Part shown: in pieces, positions 35,000 to 43,018 of the stretch
Numbering within the stretch: the stretch's first letter is position 1
Layout: every line of letters begins with the position of its first letter
From: Devosia lucknowensis
Lineage (GTDB): Bacteria; Pseudomonadota; Alphaproteobacteria; Rhizobiales; Devosiaceae
Reading direction: 5' to 3'
NCBI RefSeq assembly: GCF_900177655.1
Contig: NZ_FXWK01000001.1
Location: 1,178,001 to 1,242,000 of the forward strand
Length of the DNA: 64,000 bases
The notes under the pieces: generated by a model
The model's input: the letters and a program-made list of their open reading frames with translations, nothing else
The model's database searches: none
Told to the model about the DNA's origin: nothing
Position numbers and translations under genes: made by a program

Positions 35000-36939
35000 C
35001 GTTCCGCATCCACAACATGGCCGGCGCCATTTGCAGGCTGCTGTGGTTCTTCGTGGGGGGTACCCGCTCGCACCACGATGGCTCCGGGCACAAGCCCCAC
35101 CTCAGCCAACTCTTCGCGAAGCGCCTCCGCCTCGATGGCCAGGCTCCGCGCCGTGTCCTCATGATCCGACCACAGCAGGACGCTGGTATTTTTCGCCCGC
35201 AACGAAACCTGTGCGCCCACCTCGCCACGCTCGGCAAGATTGATGGCGAACCGCACCTGCCAGCCGCGATCCTCCGGGCGCTCGGCATCCTGCTCCGCAT
35301 CGCGCTGGATTTGCAGATGGAGGACCTGCTGCTGGCCACCGACGATCACCGGAAGGTCCATGCTCCATTGCGTATCCTGCCGCGTCTGGTTTGGATCGGG
35401 CAAGGACGCGTTCTGGTGCAGGCGCACACGGTGCAGTGCCGCGTCGGTTCTTTCGAGCAGCATCTTGCCGATTTCCAGGGGATCCTCAGGGATGTCAGGC
35501 GGCTGGCCCTCTCCAGCACGCGCCCGCGGCACGTGGCCCCGCAGCGGCGGCGGCACACTGCCGACCTGTGCCACCGGCGCTTGGTTGCCGAGCCAAGCGC
35601 CCAGGCCCTGGCGGAGCGCCAGGAGCGCACTTTTCACGTCTCCGGCGGCCGCTTGGCCCTGTCCAGACGCCAGCATGGCCTCCTGGAAAATGCCCGCTTG
35701 TTGCACAGCGCTCTTGATCACGGCGCCGGTGAGCTTTCCGCCATCCAGCGGCGTTCGCGCGGCCAGCAATTGTTGGGCAGCCTTGGCGACCGGCTCCGGC
35801 AGTGCCACTTTTCCGGCAATGGCCGTCAGCGCACCGGTGAGGCTCAAGACGCTGTCTTGACGCGGCAGCGCCTGCTGCACCATTTGCGCCAGCGCCGCCT
35901 GCGGATTGGCTGGTCCTTGCGGTGCAGCCGGCATGGGCGTCGCCGACATGGGCGACCCCGAAAAATTCGATGAAGTGGTTTGCTGGCCAAGCGCGCCCGC
36001 TGCTGTGGCCTGTACAATTGGGGCCACCACTGGCGCCGCAGGGCGGGCGACGCTGCTGGCGATGGTAGGACCTACAGCGGGCGCCGCGACGGCGTATGGA
36101 ATGTCGACCCGCACGGGAACACCGCCCGCACTCGGTGCCACCGATGCCGGCGCTGCTCCGGCGGCTGGCAGAGCCGACACCCCGGTCGGCAAGGTGGCTT
36201 GCACCGGTTGCTGGGTGCCAACGGGTTGTGCGGACGAGCCGGGGGGCGCCGCACCCTGCGCCAGCGCTGATTGGACCGACGGAGGCGAACTTGCGACGGT
36301 GGCCTGCGTCTGCGCCGTCGACACGATGGACGATCCAGCCTGCCCCAACGGTAACGGTTGTGCGCTCGCCGAACCGGTCGGCGGCGTGGCGGGCGCGTTC
36401 GAAGGAGCCCCCGCTGCTGACGTTCCCGGCGTGGCCGCTCCAGCCTGCGATGTGGCATTCGCGGTGTAAGCCGTCCGCGCCGGACTTTCCGTCGAGACGC
36501 TTCTATTGGAAGTCGCCTGCGGCGCCTGAGCTGTAGCTGCAGGTCGGGAAGCAACGGCTTCCGCTGCCGGAGCGGCGCTGGCTCCGCTTGGGGCAGGCGA
36601 CGCTGACAGCGCGGTCGGCGACAGCTGCACCGACGTCGCCGGCGTTGCCAGCGAACCCTGCTGAACGGATATCTGTGGAGCCTCTGGCGGGCGCACGCTG
36701 ACCAGCGACAATTGCAATTGCCCGTCGCTCTGCGCAACCGACAGGGTCAATGTCGCGCCGACTGGCTGCTGCTGTGGCAGCGTCAGGCTCAGCACCTGTC
36801 GCCCGACCTGCACCTGCGTCGTACCGTTGGCAGATGGACCGAGCACCCTGGCCTCGATGGTCTGGCCATTGGCCAGCGCCCGAATGCCGGCACCGGCCTG
36901 TGCGAGGGAAATGGGCGGCAACTGTGACGTAATGCTCAT
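34996..36939 (-). CDS. fliK: FliK-like flagellar hook-length control protein
   Basis: A 647-residue protein with the FliK build: a short ordered N-terminus, a very long Ala/Pro/Ser/Gln-rich linker (about residues 100-350), and a C-terminal domain with QWSMDLPVIVGGQQQVLHL and the segment WQVRFAINLAERGEVGAQVSL, typical of Flg_hook. FliK measures hook length and switches FlhB export specificity. The next gene is a FlhB C-terminal-like protein, overlapping by four bases. No other flagellar gene is in the window, so this pair is separate from the main cluster. Confidence 0.82.
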   Translation of the reverse strand: MSITSQLPPISLAQAGAGIRALANGQTIEARVLGPSANGTTQVQVGRQVLSLTLPQQQPVGATLTLSVAQSDGQLQLSLVSVRPPEAPQISVQQGSLATPATSVQLSPTALSASPAPSGASAAPAAEAVASRPAATAQAPQATSNRSVSTESPARTAYTANATSQAGAATPGTSAAGAPSNAPATPPTGSASAQPLPLGQAGSSIVSTAQTQATVASSPPSVQSALAQGAAPPGSSAQPVGTQQPVQATLPTGVSALPAAGAAPASVAPSAGGVPVRVDIPYAVAAPAVGPTIASSVARPAAPVVAPIVQATAAGALGQQTTSSNFSGSPMSATPMPAAPQGPANPQAALAQMVQQALPRQDSVLSLTGALTAIAGKVALPEPVAKAAQQLLAARTPLDGGKLTGAVIKSAVQQAGIFQEAMLASGQGQAAAGDVKSALLALRQGLGAWLGNQAPVAQVGSVPPPLRGHVPRARAGEGQPPDIPEDPLEIGKMLLERTDAALHRVRLHQNASLPDPNQTRQDTQWSMDLPVIVGGQQQVLHLQIQRDAEQDAERPEDRGWQVRFAINLAERGEVGAQVSLRAKNTSVLLWSDHEDTARSLAIEAEALREELAEVGLVPGAIVVRAGTPHEEPQQPANGAGHVVDAER

Positions 36940-37033
36940 AGCCGGGCGACTCCGGCCACGTCATGTGGCTGGCGGCGACCTTAGCGCATGGGGCCGGCGG
37001 CGCCAGCCCAGGCCGCGGGTCAACCTTTCCAGT

Positions 37034-37777
37034 CTATTGCGGACGGATATCCGTATAGTCCTTGGTGATCGGCTTGCCCTTGAACGTCACCCAGAGGAAA
37101 TTGAGGGTATAGGTGCCTGCGGTCCGGAACACGCCTTCCTTCTCCAGCCGGCGGCCCGACGTCTTCATCTTGAGCCCGAAGGTCCATTTGACGCCACCCA
37201 CCTTGGAAAGGCGCACCGCCACATCCGTATCTTCGCCGAAGAAATCGATGCTGCGGTCGTAGCCACCCACAGCGGCCCAAGCCTCGCGCTTGAACACGAA
37301 ATTTCCGCCCTGCACCACCGATCCCACGCGCAGCACGAAGCGGTTGATGAGATAGATGAGGTAGGTCAGCCCATAGAACATGCTGATCAGCACGCGATTG
37401 TGCGAAGCCATGTCGTAGTAGATGTAGGGACCGCTGAGGCACACCAGCTTGCTGTCCTTGGCGAACTCGGACATGACGGTCGTGAGCCAGCCCTCGGGTA
37501 CCATCGTGTCGCTGTCGATATTGGCCACCAGGTCGTAGCCTTCGCTCGCCGCAAAGCCGGCATCGCGTGCATTGACCAGCCCCTTCTTGGGCTCGTCCAC
37601 AACGCGCACGCCCTCGAAGCTTCTGGCAATTTCGCCGGTGCGATCCTTGGAAGCGTTGTTGACGACGATAACGTCCGCAGGAACGCCCGAGCGCTTGATT
37701 TCTGCCAGCACCGATTCAAGGCATTTGCCGATCAGTGCCTCTTCATTATAGGCAGGAATGACGAAGGCCAGCTTCAT
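37034..37777 (-). CDS. Family 2 glycosyltransferase
   Basis: A 247-residue protein with a GT-A fold: VIPAYNEEALIGKCLESVL at the start, the DVIVVNNASKDRT strand, the metal-binding DSD as NIDSDTMVPEGW, and the acceptor-side FFGEDTDVAVRL (ED). One or two hydrophobic segments near residues 140-165 (FYGLTYLIYLINRF) suggest membrane contact. The ATG at 37777 follows AAAGGGGAC; the upstream part of the open frame has no family support. The gene stands alone, so the sugar and acceptor are unknown. Confidence 0.88.
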   Translation of the reverse strand: MKLAFVIPAYNEEALIGKCLESVLAEIKRSGVPADVIVVNNASKDRTGEIARSFEGVRVVDEPKKGLVNARDAGFAASEGYDLVANIDSDTMVPEGWLTTVMSEFAKDSKLVCLSGPYIYYDMASHNRVLISMFYGLTYLIYLINRFVLRVGSVVQGGNFVFKREAWAAVGGYDRSIDFFGEDTDVAVRLSKVGGVKWTFGLKMKTSGRRLEKEGVFRTAGTYTLNFLWVTFKGKPITKDYTDIRPQ

Positions 37778-37984
37778 GAAGTCCCCTTTGCCCCACGTCG
37801 GGCCGGTGGTTGTTTGTGCTGCACATAGCCTGACATCCGCCCTGCGGCAACCGTCCGTCCGGCCCGCAACCATCGACGTCAGATGAAAGCGCATGGCTAT
37901 TCGTCCGATCTGACTGTCTGCTAATATGGGCGCGACAACAACCAGTTCATCGCCGGTTCAGCGGGCATGTCGGAGAGTATGGTC

Positions 37985-38755
37985 ATGTTGAAACGCTCTG
38001 CCTCCGCCATCTTTGCTTCGATTATTCTGCTCGCGTCGGCAAATGCGGCCGATGAGGGTACGGCCGTCGGCGTCAAGCCCGATGCCCTGTCTCGCACCGG
38101 TCAGGCCGAGCAGATACTGGTGGTCGGCAGCGACGTCTCCATCGGTGATCTGATCGTTACCGGACCGACCGGCAACGTCCAGCTGCTGTTCGATGACCAG
38201 ACCAAGCTCGTCGTGGGTCCGCGCAGTACGCTGGAAATCGAAACCTACCTGCTCAATGGCAATGGCAGCGCCGAAAAGTTCGCCGTCAACGCGCTGGCGG
38301 GTACCTTCCGATTTATCTCCGGCACCAGCCCGAAACCTGCCTATTCGATTGACACGCCGACGGCGTCCATTGCGATCAGGGGCACCAAGTTCGACCTGAC
38401 GGTTGCCGACGGTCTCAGCCTCACCATGCTGTACGAAGGCGCCCTCACCCAGTGCGAAGGCACCACATGCGTCGAGCTGAACTCCCGCTGCGACATCGCC
38501 GTCACCGGCCGTACCGTTTCCGGTCTCTACGACTGGCCGCATCGCGAGCGCCCCGAATATGTGGGCTACTTCCCCCTGCCCAACATCCAGTCGGCCTTTC
38601 GTCCGGAATTCCGGGTCATGGGTGCACAAGCTTGCCTTGCCCCACGTGACACCGGGTCCAATGCGTCGATATCGCCCTCGGGTGGAAGCAGCACGCCACA
38701 GACGGTTACGACGACACCGGCTCCGCCCTGCAATCCACGCCTGTTTAACTGTTAG
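37985..38755 (+). CDS. Secreted FecR-domain protein
   Basis: A 256-residue protein with a signal peptide (LKRSASAIFASIILLASANAA) and a FecR domain: DLIVTGPTGNVQLLFDDQT, LVVGPRSTLEIETYLL and IDTPTASIAIRGTKFDLTV. There is no transmembrane helix or N-terminal cytoplasmic anti-sigma region, and no ECF sigma factor nearby, so it is not a classical FecR. The Ser/Thr/Pro-rich tail ends in CNPRLFNC. The ATG at 37985 has GGAGAG seven bases upstream; the ATG at 37967 does not. Role unknown. Confidence 0.85.
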   Translation: MLKRSASAIFASIILLASANAADEGTAVGVKPDALSRTGQAEQILVVGSDVSIGDLIVTGPTGNVQLLFDDQTKLVVGPRSTLEIETYLLNGNGSAEKFAVNALAGTFRFISGTSPKPAYSIDTPTASIAIRGTKFDLTVADGLSLTMLYEGALTQCEGTTCVELNSRCDIAVTGRTVSGLYDWPHRERPEYVGYFPLPNIQSAFRPEFRVMGAQACLAPRDTGSNASISPSGGSSTPQTVTTTPAPPCNPRLFNC

Positions 38756-38841
38756 CGCACGACGGCAGCTCTAAGCGCTTGAATGTGCAACCCACTTGGC
38801 GCCTCGTGAATTGTCCGTTCAGCCAGCGCAAGTGAGATGAC

Positions 38842-39648
38842 GTGGCCACGACCGATCCTGCACAAGAGACGCCGCCACAGGGACTGGAACGACTGCGCTC
38901 CACCCTGAGGCTCCTTTATCACGGCCAGTCTCCAAAGGCGCTGCGCTTCCAGTCCATCATACTCGTCGTCGATCTCGCGATCATTGCCTTCTTCATCGCG
39001 ACGCCGCTCTTGCGCGACAGCGAGAGCTTCCTCTGGATCGACTATTCGATCGCCGCTGTCCTGGCTGTCGATCTGGGCGCGCGCGCTCTTGCAGCGTCGC
39101 ACCCGACCCGTTGGATCAGGCAGCTTCCGGTCATCATCGACATCTTCATCCTCATCACCCTGTTGGCGCCGACATGGCTCTTCAACCTGGGCTTCCTGCG
39201 CATCCTGAGGCTCTGGACGCTGAGCAGGTCGAGCCTCGTCTGGCGCCCGCTGGAAAAACGGGGTCTGGCGGATTACCGCGACACCATCCAGGCTGTGATC
39301 AACCTGCTCGTCTTCATCTTCGTGGTGACCGGTTTCGTCTACACGGCATTTGCCAACCGCGAATCCGGCATCGCCGGCTATGTCGACGCGCTCTACTTCA
39401 CCGTCACCACGATGACGACGACAGGCTTCGGCGACATCGTGCTGCCCGGAACCTTCGGCAAGCTTGTGTCGATCGTCGTCATGATTATCGGCATTTCGCT
39501 CTTCGTGCGGCTGGCGCAGCTGATCTTCCGTCCGGTCAAGATCAAGTTTCCCTGCCCGCAATGCGGCTTGCAGCGGCACGAGCCCGACGCCGTGCACTGC
39601 AAGGCCTGCGGTCACCTGCTCAACATTCCCGACGAGGGTGAGGGCTAG
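38842..39648 (+). CDS. Voltage-gated-type ion channel with C-terminal zinc ribbon
   Basis: A 268-residue membrane protein with six hydrophobic segments. The S4-like stretch LGFLRILRLWTLSR has spaced Arg residues, and the pore loop is TVTTMTTTGFGDIVLPG, so the selectivity filter reads TGFGD rather than TVGYGD. After the last helix the C-terminus folds into a likely zinc ribbon: CPQCGLQRHEP, then CKACGHLL. The GTG at 38842 is the start. It ends four bases inside the 3' end of the convergent histidine kinase gene (39645-39648). Probably a K+ channel; Zn or redox gating would be inference. Confidence 0.87.
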   Translation: MATTDPAQETPPQGLERLRSTLRLLYHGQSPKALRFQSIILVVDLAIIAFFIATPLLRDSESFLWIDYSIAAVLAVDLGARALAASHPTRWIRQLPVIIDIFILITLLAPTWLFNLGFLRILRLWTLSRSSLVWRPLEKRGLADYRDTIQAVINLLVFIFVVTGFVYTAFANRESGIAGYVDALYFTVTTMTTTGFGDIVLPGTFGKLVSIVVMIIGISLFVRLAQLIFRPVKIKFPCPQCGLQRHEPDAVHCKACGHLLNIPDEGEG

Positions 39649-42362
39649 GCCAGAGCCGCCTGCTTGATGACAGGCAGCCGCACCCTGAAACAGGCGCCGG
39701 GCAAGGGTCCCTGCACGAGATCCAGCGACCCGTTCATCCGCGCCACGATCTGGCGGCTGATCGCCAGTCCCAGCCCCGCACCGCCCTGGTCGCCGGCACC
39801 CTCGACGCCGCGCCAGAATTTCTCGAAGATCAGTTTCCGGTTCGGCTTGGAAATACCGGGGCCGTTGTCGGCGACATCGACCACGAACTGCCCCGCCTTC
39901 ACGCCCGAGGTGATCCGCACCACCGGGTTATCGGTATGATTGTACTTCACCGCATTCGAGATCAGGTTGATGAACACCTGACAAAGCCGGTCGCCATCGC
40001 CCTCGACCATCGTCGTTCGCGCCCGCTCGCCGAACTCCACCCGCATGCCTTTCTGCCGCAGCAGCGCATCGCAGACCGCGACCGCCCGGTCCAGTGCCGC
40101 CTCGGCGTCGACCGGCGTATTGCGCCAGCTCCGCTCACCCCGTTCCAGCGCGCTGAGGTCGAGAATCTCGTCCAGCAACTTGGTCAGTCGCAGGCTTTCC
40201 TGGTGGATCGTGCTGACGAAGCGCTGGCGCTGGCTGTCGTTGAGATCGCCCGGCTCCATGAGGATTTCCGAGAACGAGCGGATTGAGGTCATCGGCGTGC
40301 GCACTTCGTGGCTGACCTGGCTCAGGAACTCGTCCTTCTGGCTGTCGAGTTCGCGCAACTGTGCATTGGCGTCCTCAAGCTTCCGCGCCGTCACCCGCAA
40401 CTCTGCCGAGGTCCGCTCCAGCTCCTGGGAATATTCGATGGCCTGTTGCGTCTCATCCGCCATCTGCATCATTTCTTCAAGCGATACGTCACCGCCGGCC
40501 ACCACCTTCGATAGCATCACGTGGGCCGACGCCGCGCCGATCGAACCGGCCAGCTCGCGCTCCAGCCGGGCGATGAATTCGGGCGTCGGCTCCAGCCCCG
40601 CCGGATCGACGCCCCGCTCGCGCGCGGCAGTTTCGAACAATGCCGCGGCACGCTTTTCCCCGAGCACGCGCTCGGCCACGAAAAACAGGTCGTTGGCCGT
40701 CGCCGAACCGCGCACGAAATTGCCCTGCGGCAGCCCACGGCGGCTGAACACGTCGACAAAGGCGGTAGCCTGGATGCGTTCGAGTGCTGAAGGCGTCGTC
40801 ACCAGCGAGCCCACCGTCAGCACCAGGATATTGATCGAAAGGCTCCAGAACGCGGCATGCGTCAGCGGATCCCAGCCTTCGAGCCCGAACATGGCCTCGG
40901 GGCGCAGCCAGCCGATCCCCCACGGCCCCACCTGCAGCAGCAGGGCAACGCCCTCCGAAACCGACTCGAACGAGGGCAGGAAACAGCACCACGCCCACAC
41001 CACGAACCCGGCCAGGATCGCAGCCGTCACCGCCTTGAGAGACGCGTCCTTCCAGAAGATCGCCGCCAGCAGCGCCGGAAAGAACTGCGCGATGGCCGTG
41101 AACGAAATCAGCCCGATCGGCGCCAGCGCGTCGGAATCGCGTGTGAAGAAGAAGTAGAAGAACCCCAGCGACAGGATCAGCACGATCGAAAATCGCCGCG
41201 CCACCAGCAGCAGCCGGCTCACGCCCTGCCCGTCCGCCGACAGCTCGCTCGTGCTGAAGCGGAGCACCAGCGGCATGATGATGTGGTTCGAAACCATGAT
41301 CGAGAGCGCGATGGATTCGAGGATGATCATCGATGTCGCCGACGAGAACCCGCCGATAAAGGCGAACAGCGCCAGCCCGTTCTGCCCGGCTGCCAGCGGC
41401 AGCGTCAGCGCGAACATGTCGGGGTTCGAACCTGCGGGCATCACCGTCAGTCCGTAGACTGCGATGGGCAGGATGAAGACGCTCATCAGCATCATGTAGG
41501 CCGGAAAGGCCCAGCCGGCGACGCGCAGGTGGTTTTCATCCGAATTTTCGACCACCGTCACCTGGAACTGGCGTGGCAGGCACACGATCGCCGCGATCGA
41601 CAGCACCAGCGTGGTGATCCAGCGGCTGTCGAACGATGCCGACGTATCCACGACGATGCCCATCTCGCCTGCCCGGCTGAAGATGGCGTCAAGCCCGCCC
41701 CCGATATAGACGACGAACACCCCTACCGCCACGAGTGCCGCCAGCTTCACCACCGCCTCGAAGGCGATGGCGGCCACGACGCCATGATGCTGCTCCTTGG
41801 CATCGACGTGCCGCGTGCCGAAGAGAATGGTGAACAGCGCCATGGCCGCCGCCACCCCCAGCGCCAGCCCCACATCGTCGATGCCCTTGAGGCTCCCGCG
41901 GCCGAATTCCGACGATCCGGCGACCGCCTGGATCGACGATGTCACTGCTTTGAGCTGCAGGGCGATATAGGGCGCGATGCCCACCACAGCGATGCAGGTG
42001 ACGATGACGCCCAGCCGGCTCGACTTGCCGAAGCGGGACGACAGCAGGTCGGCCACGGAGGTGATGCGATGCAGGTGGCCGATGCGCACCAGCCGCCGCA
42101 ACAGGAAATACCACCCCACGAACACCAGCGTCGGGCCAAGATAGATCGTGAGGAATTCCAGCCCACTGCGCGCGGCATTTCCCACGGCGCCGTAGAATGT
42201 CCAGCTTGTGCAATAGACCGATATGGACAGCGTATAGACGGCCGGCGAATGCAGCCAGGAATTGTTGTTGCGCCGCGCCCGCCGGTCGCCGACATAGGCC
42301 AGAACGAACAGCAACCCCACATAGGCGATCGATGTGGCAATGACGAAATCGGCCGACAACAT
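39645..42362 (-). CDS. SLC5/SSS-domain sensor histidine kinase
   Basis: A 905-residue CbrA-like protein. Residues 1-490 form a sodium/solute symporter domain (about 13 helices; SVYCTSWTFYGAVG, VADLLSSRFGKSSR), then further helices and a STAC-like linker, a coiled coil near 630-675, and a kinase core. The DHp box is SHEVRTPMTSIRS with His685; the ATPase has NLISNAVKYN, DVADNGPGIS and GGAGLGLAIS. It senses or moves a nutrient and phosphorylates a response regulator. The ATG at 42362 shares one base with the stop of the small membrane gene, which overlaps the receiver gene, so all three are coupled. Ligand unknown. Confidence 0.93.
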   Translation of the reverse strand: MLSADFVIATSIAYVGLLFVLAYVGDRRARRNNNSWLHSPAVYTLSISVYCTSWTFYGAVGNAARSGLEFLTIYLGPTLVFVGWYFLLRRLVRIGHLHRITSVADLLSSRFGKSSRLGVIVTCIAVVGIAPYIALQLKAVTSSIQAVAGSSEFGRGSLKGIDDVGLALGVAAAMALFTILFGTRHVDAKEQHHGVVAAIAFEAVVKLAALVAVGVFVVYIGGGLDAIFSRAGEMGIVVDTSASFDSRWITTLVLSIAAIVCLPRQFQVTVVENSDENHLRVAGWAFPAYMMLMSVFILPIAVYGLTVMPAGSNPDMFALTLPLAAGQNGLALFAFIGGFSSATSMIILESIALSIMVSNHIIMPLVLRFSTSELSADGQGVSRLLLVARRFSIVLILSLGFFYFFFTRDSDALAPIGLISFTAIAQFFPALLAAIFWKDASLKAVTAAILAGFVVWAWCCFLPSFESVSEGVALLLQVGPWGIGWLRPEAMFGLEGWDPLTHAAFWSLSINILVLTVGSLVTTPSALERIQATAFVDVFSRRGLPQGNFVRGSATANDLFFVAERVLGEKRAAALFETAARERGVDPAGLEPTPEFIARLERELAGSIGAASAHVMLSKVVAGGDVSLEEMMQMADETQQAIEYSQELERTSAELRVTARKLEDANAQLRELDSQKDEFLSQVSHEVRTPMTSIRSFSEILMEPGDLNDSQRQRFVSTIHQESLRLTKLLDEILDLSALERGERSWRNTPVDAEAALDRAVAVCDALLRQKGMRVEFGERARTTMVEGDGDRLCQVFINLISNAVKYNHTDNPVVRITSGVKAGQFVVDVADNGPGISKPNRKLIFEKFWRGVEGAGDQGGAGLGLAISRQIVARMNGSLDLVQGPLPGACFRVRLPVIKQAALA

Positions 42363-42592
42363 CAGCTGTCGCCTTCGTCGGACAGGTCGTTCCGGTCGGG
42401 CTCGAGGTGTCGCGTCAACGCCACCGTTCCCCCGATCAGCGCCAGCCACAGTCCGAAGAGATAAACGACGATCTGCGGCACGCCCGCAAAGCGCACGTCG
42501 TGATTGAAGAGTTGCACCAGTGGCGGCACCAGCAGCAGAAACCCCGCCACTGTCAGCACCAGCATGCCGCCGACGACCCTACGGCGTTCCAT
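42362..42592 (-). CDS. Small two-helix membrane protein coupled to the SLC5 kinase
   Basis: A 76-residue protein with two hydrophobic segments (VGGMLVLTVAGFLLLVPPLV and IVVYLFGLWLALIGGTVAL) and a charged tail. It resembles the small partner subunits (DUF3311/DUF997-like) that accompany some SSS symporters. It begins inside the response regulator gene (14-bp overlap) and its stop shares a base with the kinase start, so stoichiometric production with both is likely. The ATG at 42592 is the best start; upstream in-frame sequence would lie deeper in the receiver gene. Confidence 0.75.
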   Translation of the reverse strand: MERRRVVGGMLVLTVAGFLLLVPPLVQLFNHDVRFAGVPQIVVYLFGLWLALIGGTVALTRHLEPDRNDLSDEGDS

Positions 42593-42962
42593 CCGCGTCG
42601 CCCAGCAACTGCCGTACGGCTCCGACCACTTCGGCATTGGAATAGGGCTTGGTGACGAACCCGTCCGCCCCCAGCTCCTCTGCGATCCGTCGGTCCTGCT
42701 GCTGCCCCTTTGCCGTCAGGATCAGCACGGGCAGGTCCTTGGTATCGATGCTGGCGCGCAATTGCTTGAGCACGTCGAAACCACTGCGGCGCGGCAGCAT
42801 CACGTCGAGCACCAGCACTCGTGGCCGGTTTCGCCGGACGCTTTCAAGCGCCGCTTCCCCGTCCGTCACGGAATCGATGCTCCAGCCTGCGCGTCGCAGA
42901 ATGAAGTCGAGTGATTCCAATATACTTGGCTCATCCTCGGCGATCAGAACATCGACAGCCAA
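42579..42962 (-). CDS. Stand-alone response regulator receiver
   Basis: A 127-residue CheY-like receiver: acidic pocket AEDEP near residue 9, phospho-acceptor Asp53 (VLVLDVMLPR), Thr83 (LTAKGQ) and Lys105 (FVTKPY). No output domain. The start is the TTG at 42962 behind GGGGGGAAG. It lies 56 bp after the XRE regulator gene on the same strand and overlaps the small membrane gene, so it is the likely phospho-partner of the SLC5 kinase. Output must go by protein contact, possibly with the XRE regulator or another kinase. Confidence 0.92.
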   Translation of the reverse strand: MAVDVLIAEDEPSILESLDFILRRAGWSIDSVTDGEAALESVRRNRPRVLVLDVMLPRRSGFDVLKQLRASIDTKDLPVLILTAKGQQQDRRIAEELGADGFVTKPYSNAEVVGAVRQLLGDADGTP

Positions 42963-43018
42963 ACTTCCCCCCAGTCATCCGCGGTCTCCCCTCCGCGAAC
43001 AGCGACAATAAAGCGCAA

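Noticed and set aside
35900..36500. Repetitive-looking stretch in fliK as a possible repeat array
   Set aside because: It is the Ala/Pro/Ser/Gln-rich linker of FliK; there is no regular unit or spacer pattern.
40857..42464. Long plus-strand open frame opposite the SLC5 kinase
   Set aside because: The translation is rich in His, Arg and Gln with no domain, as expected for the reverse of a membrane protein gene.
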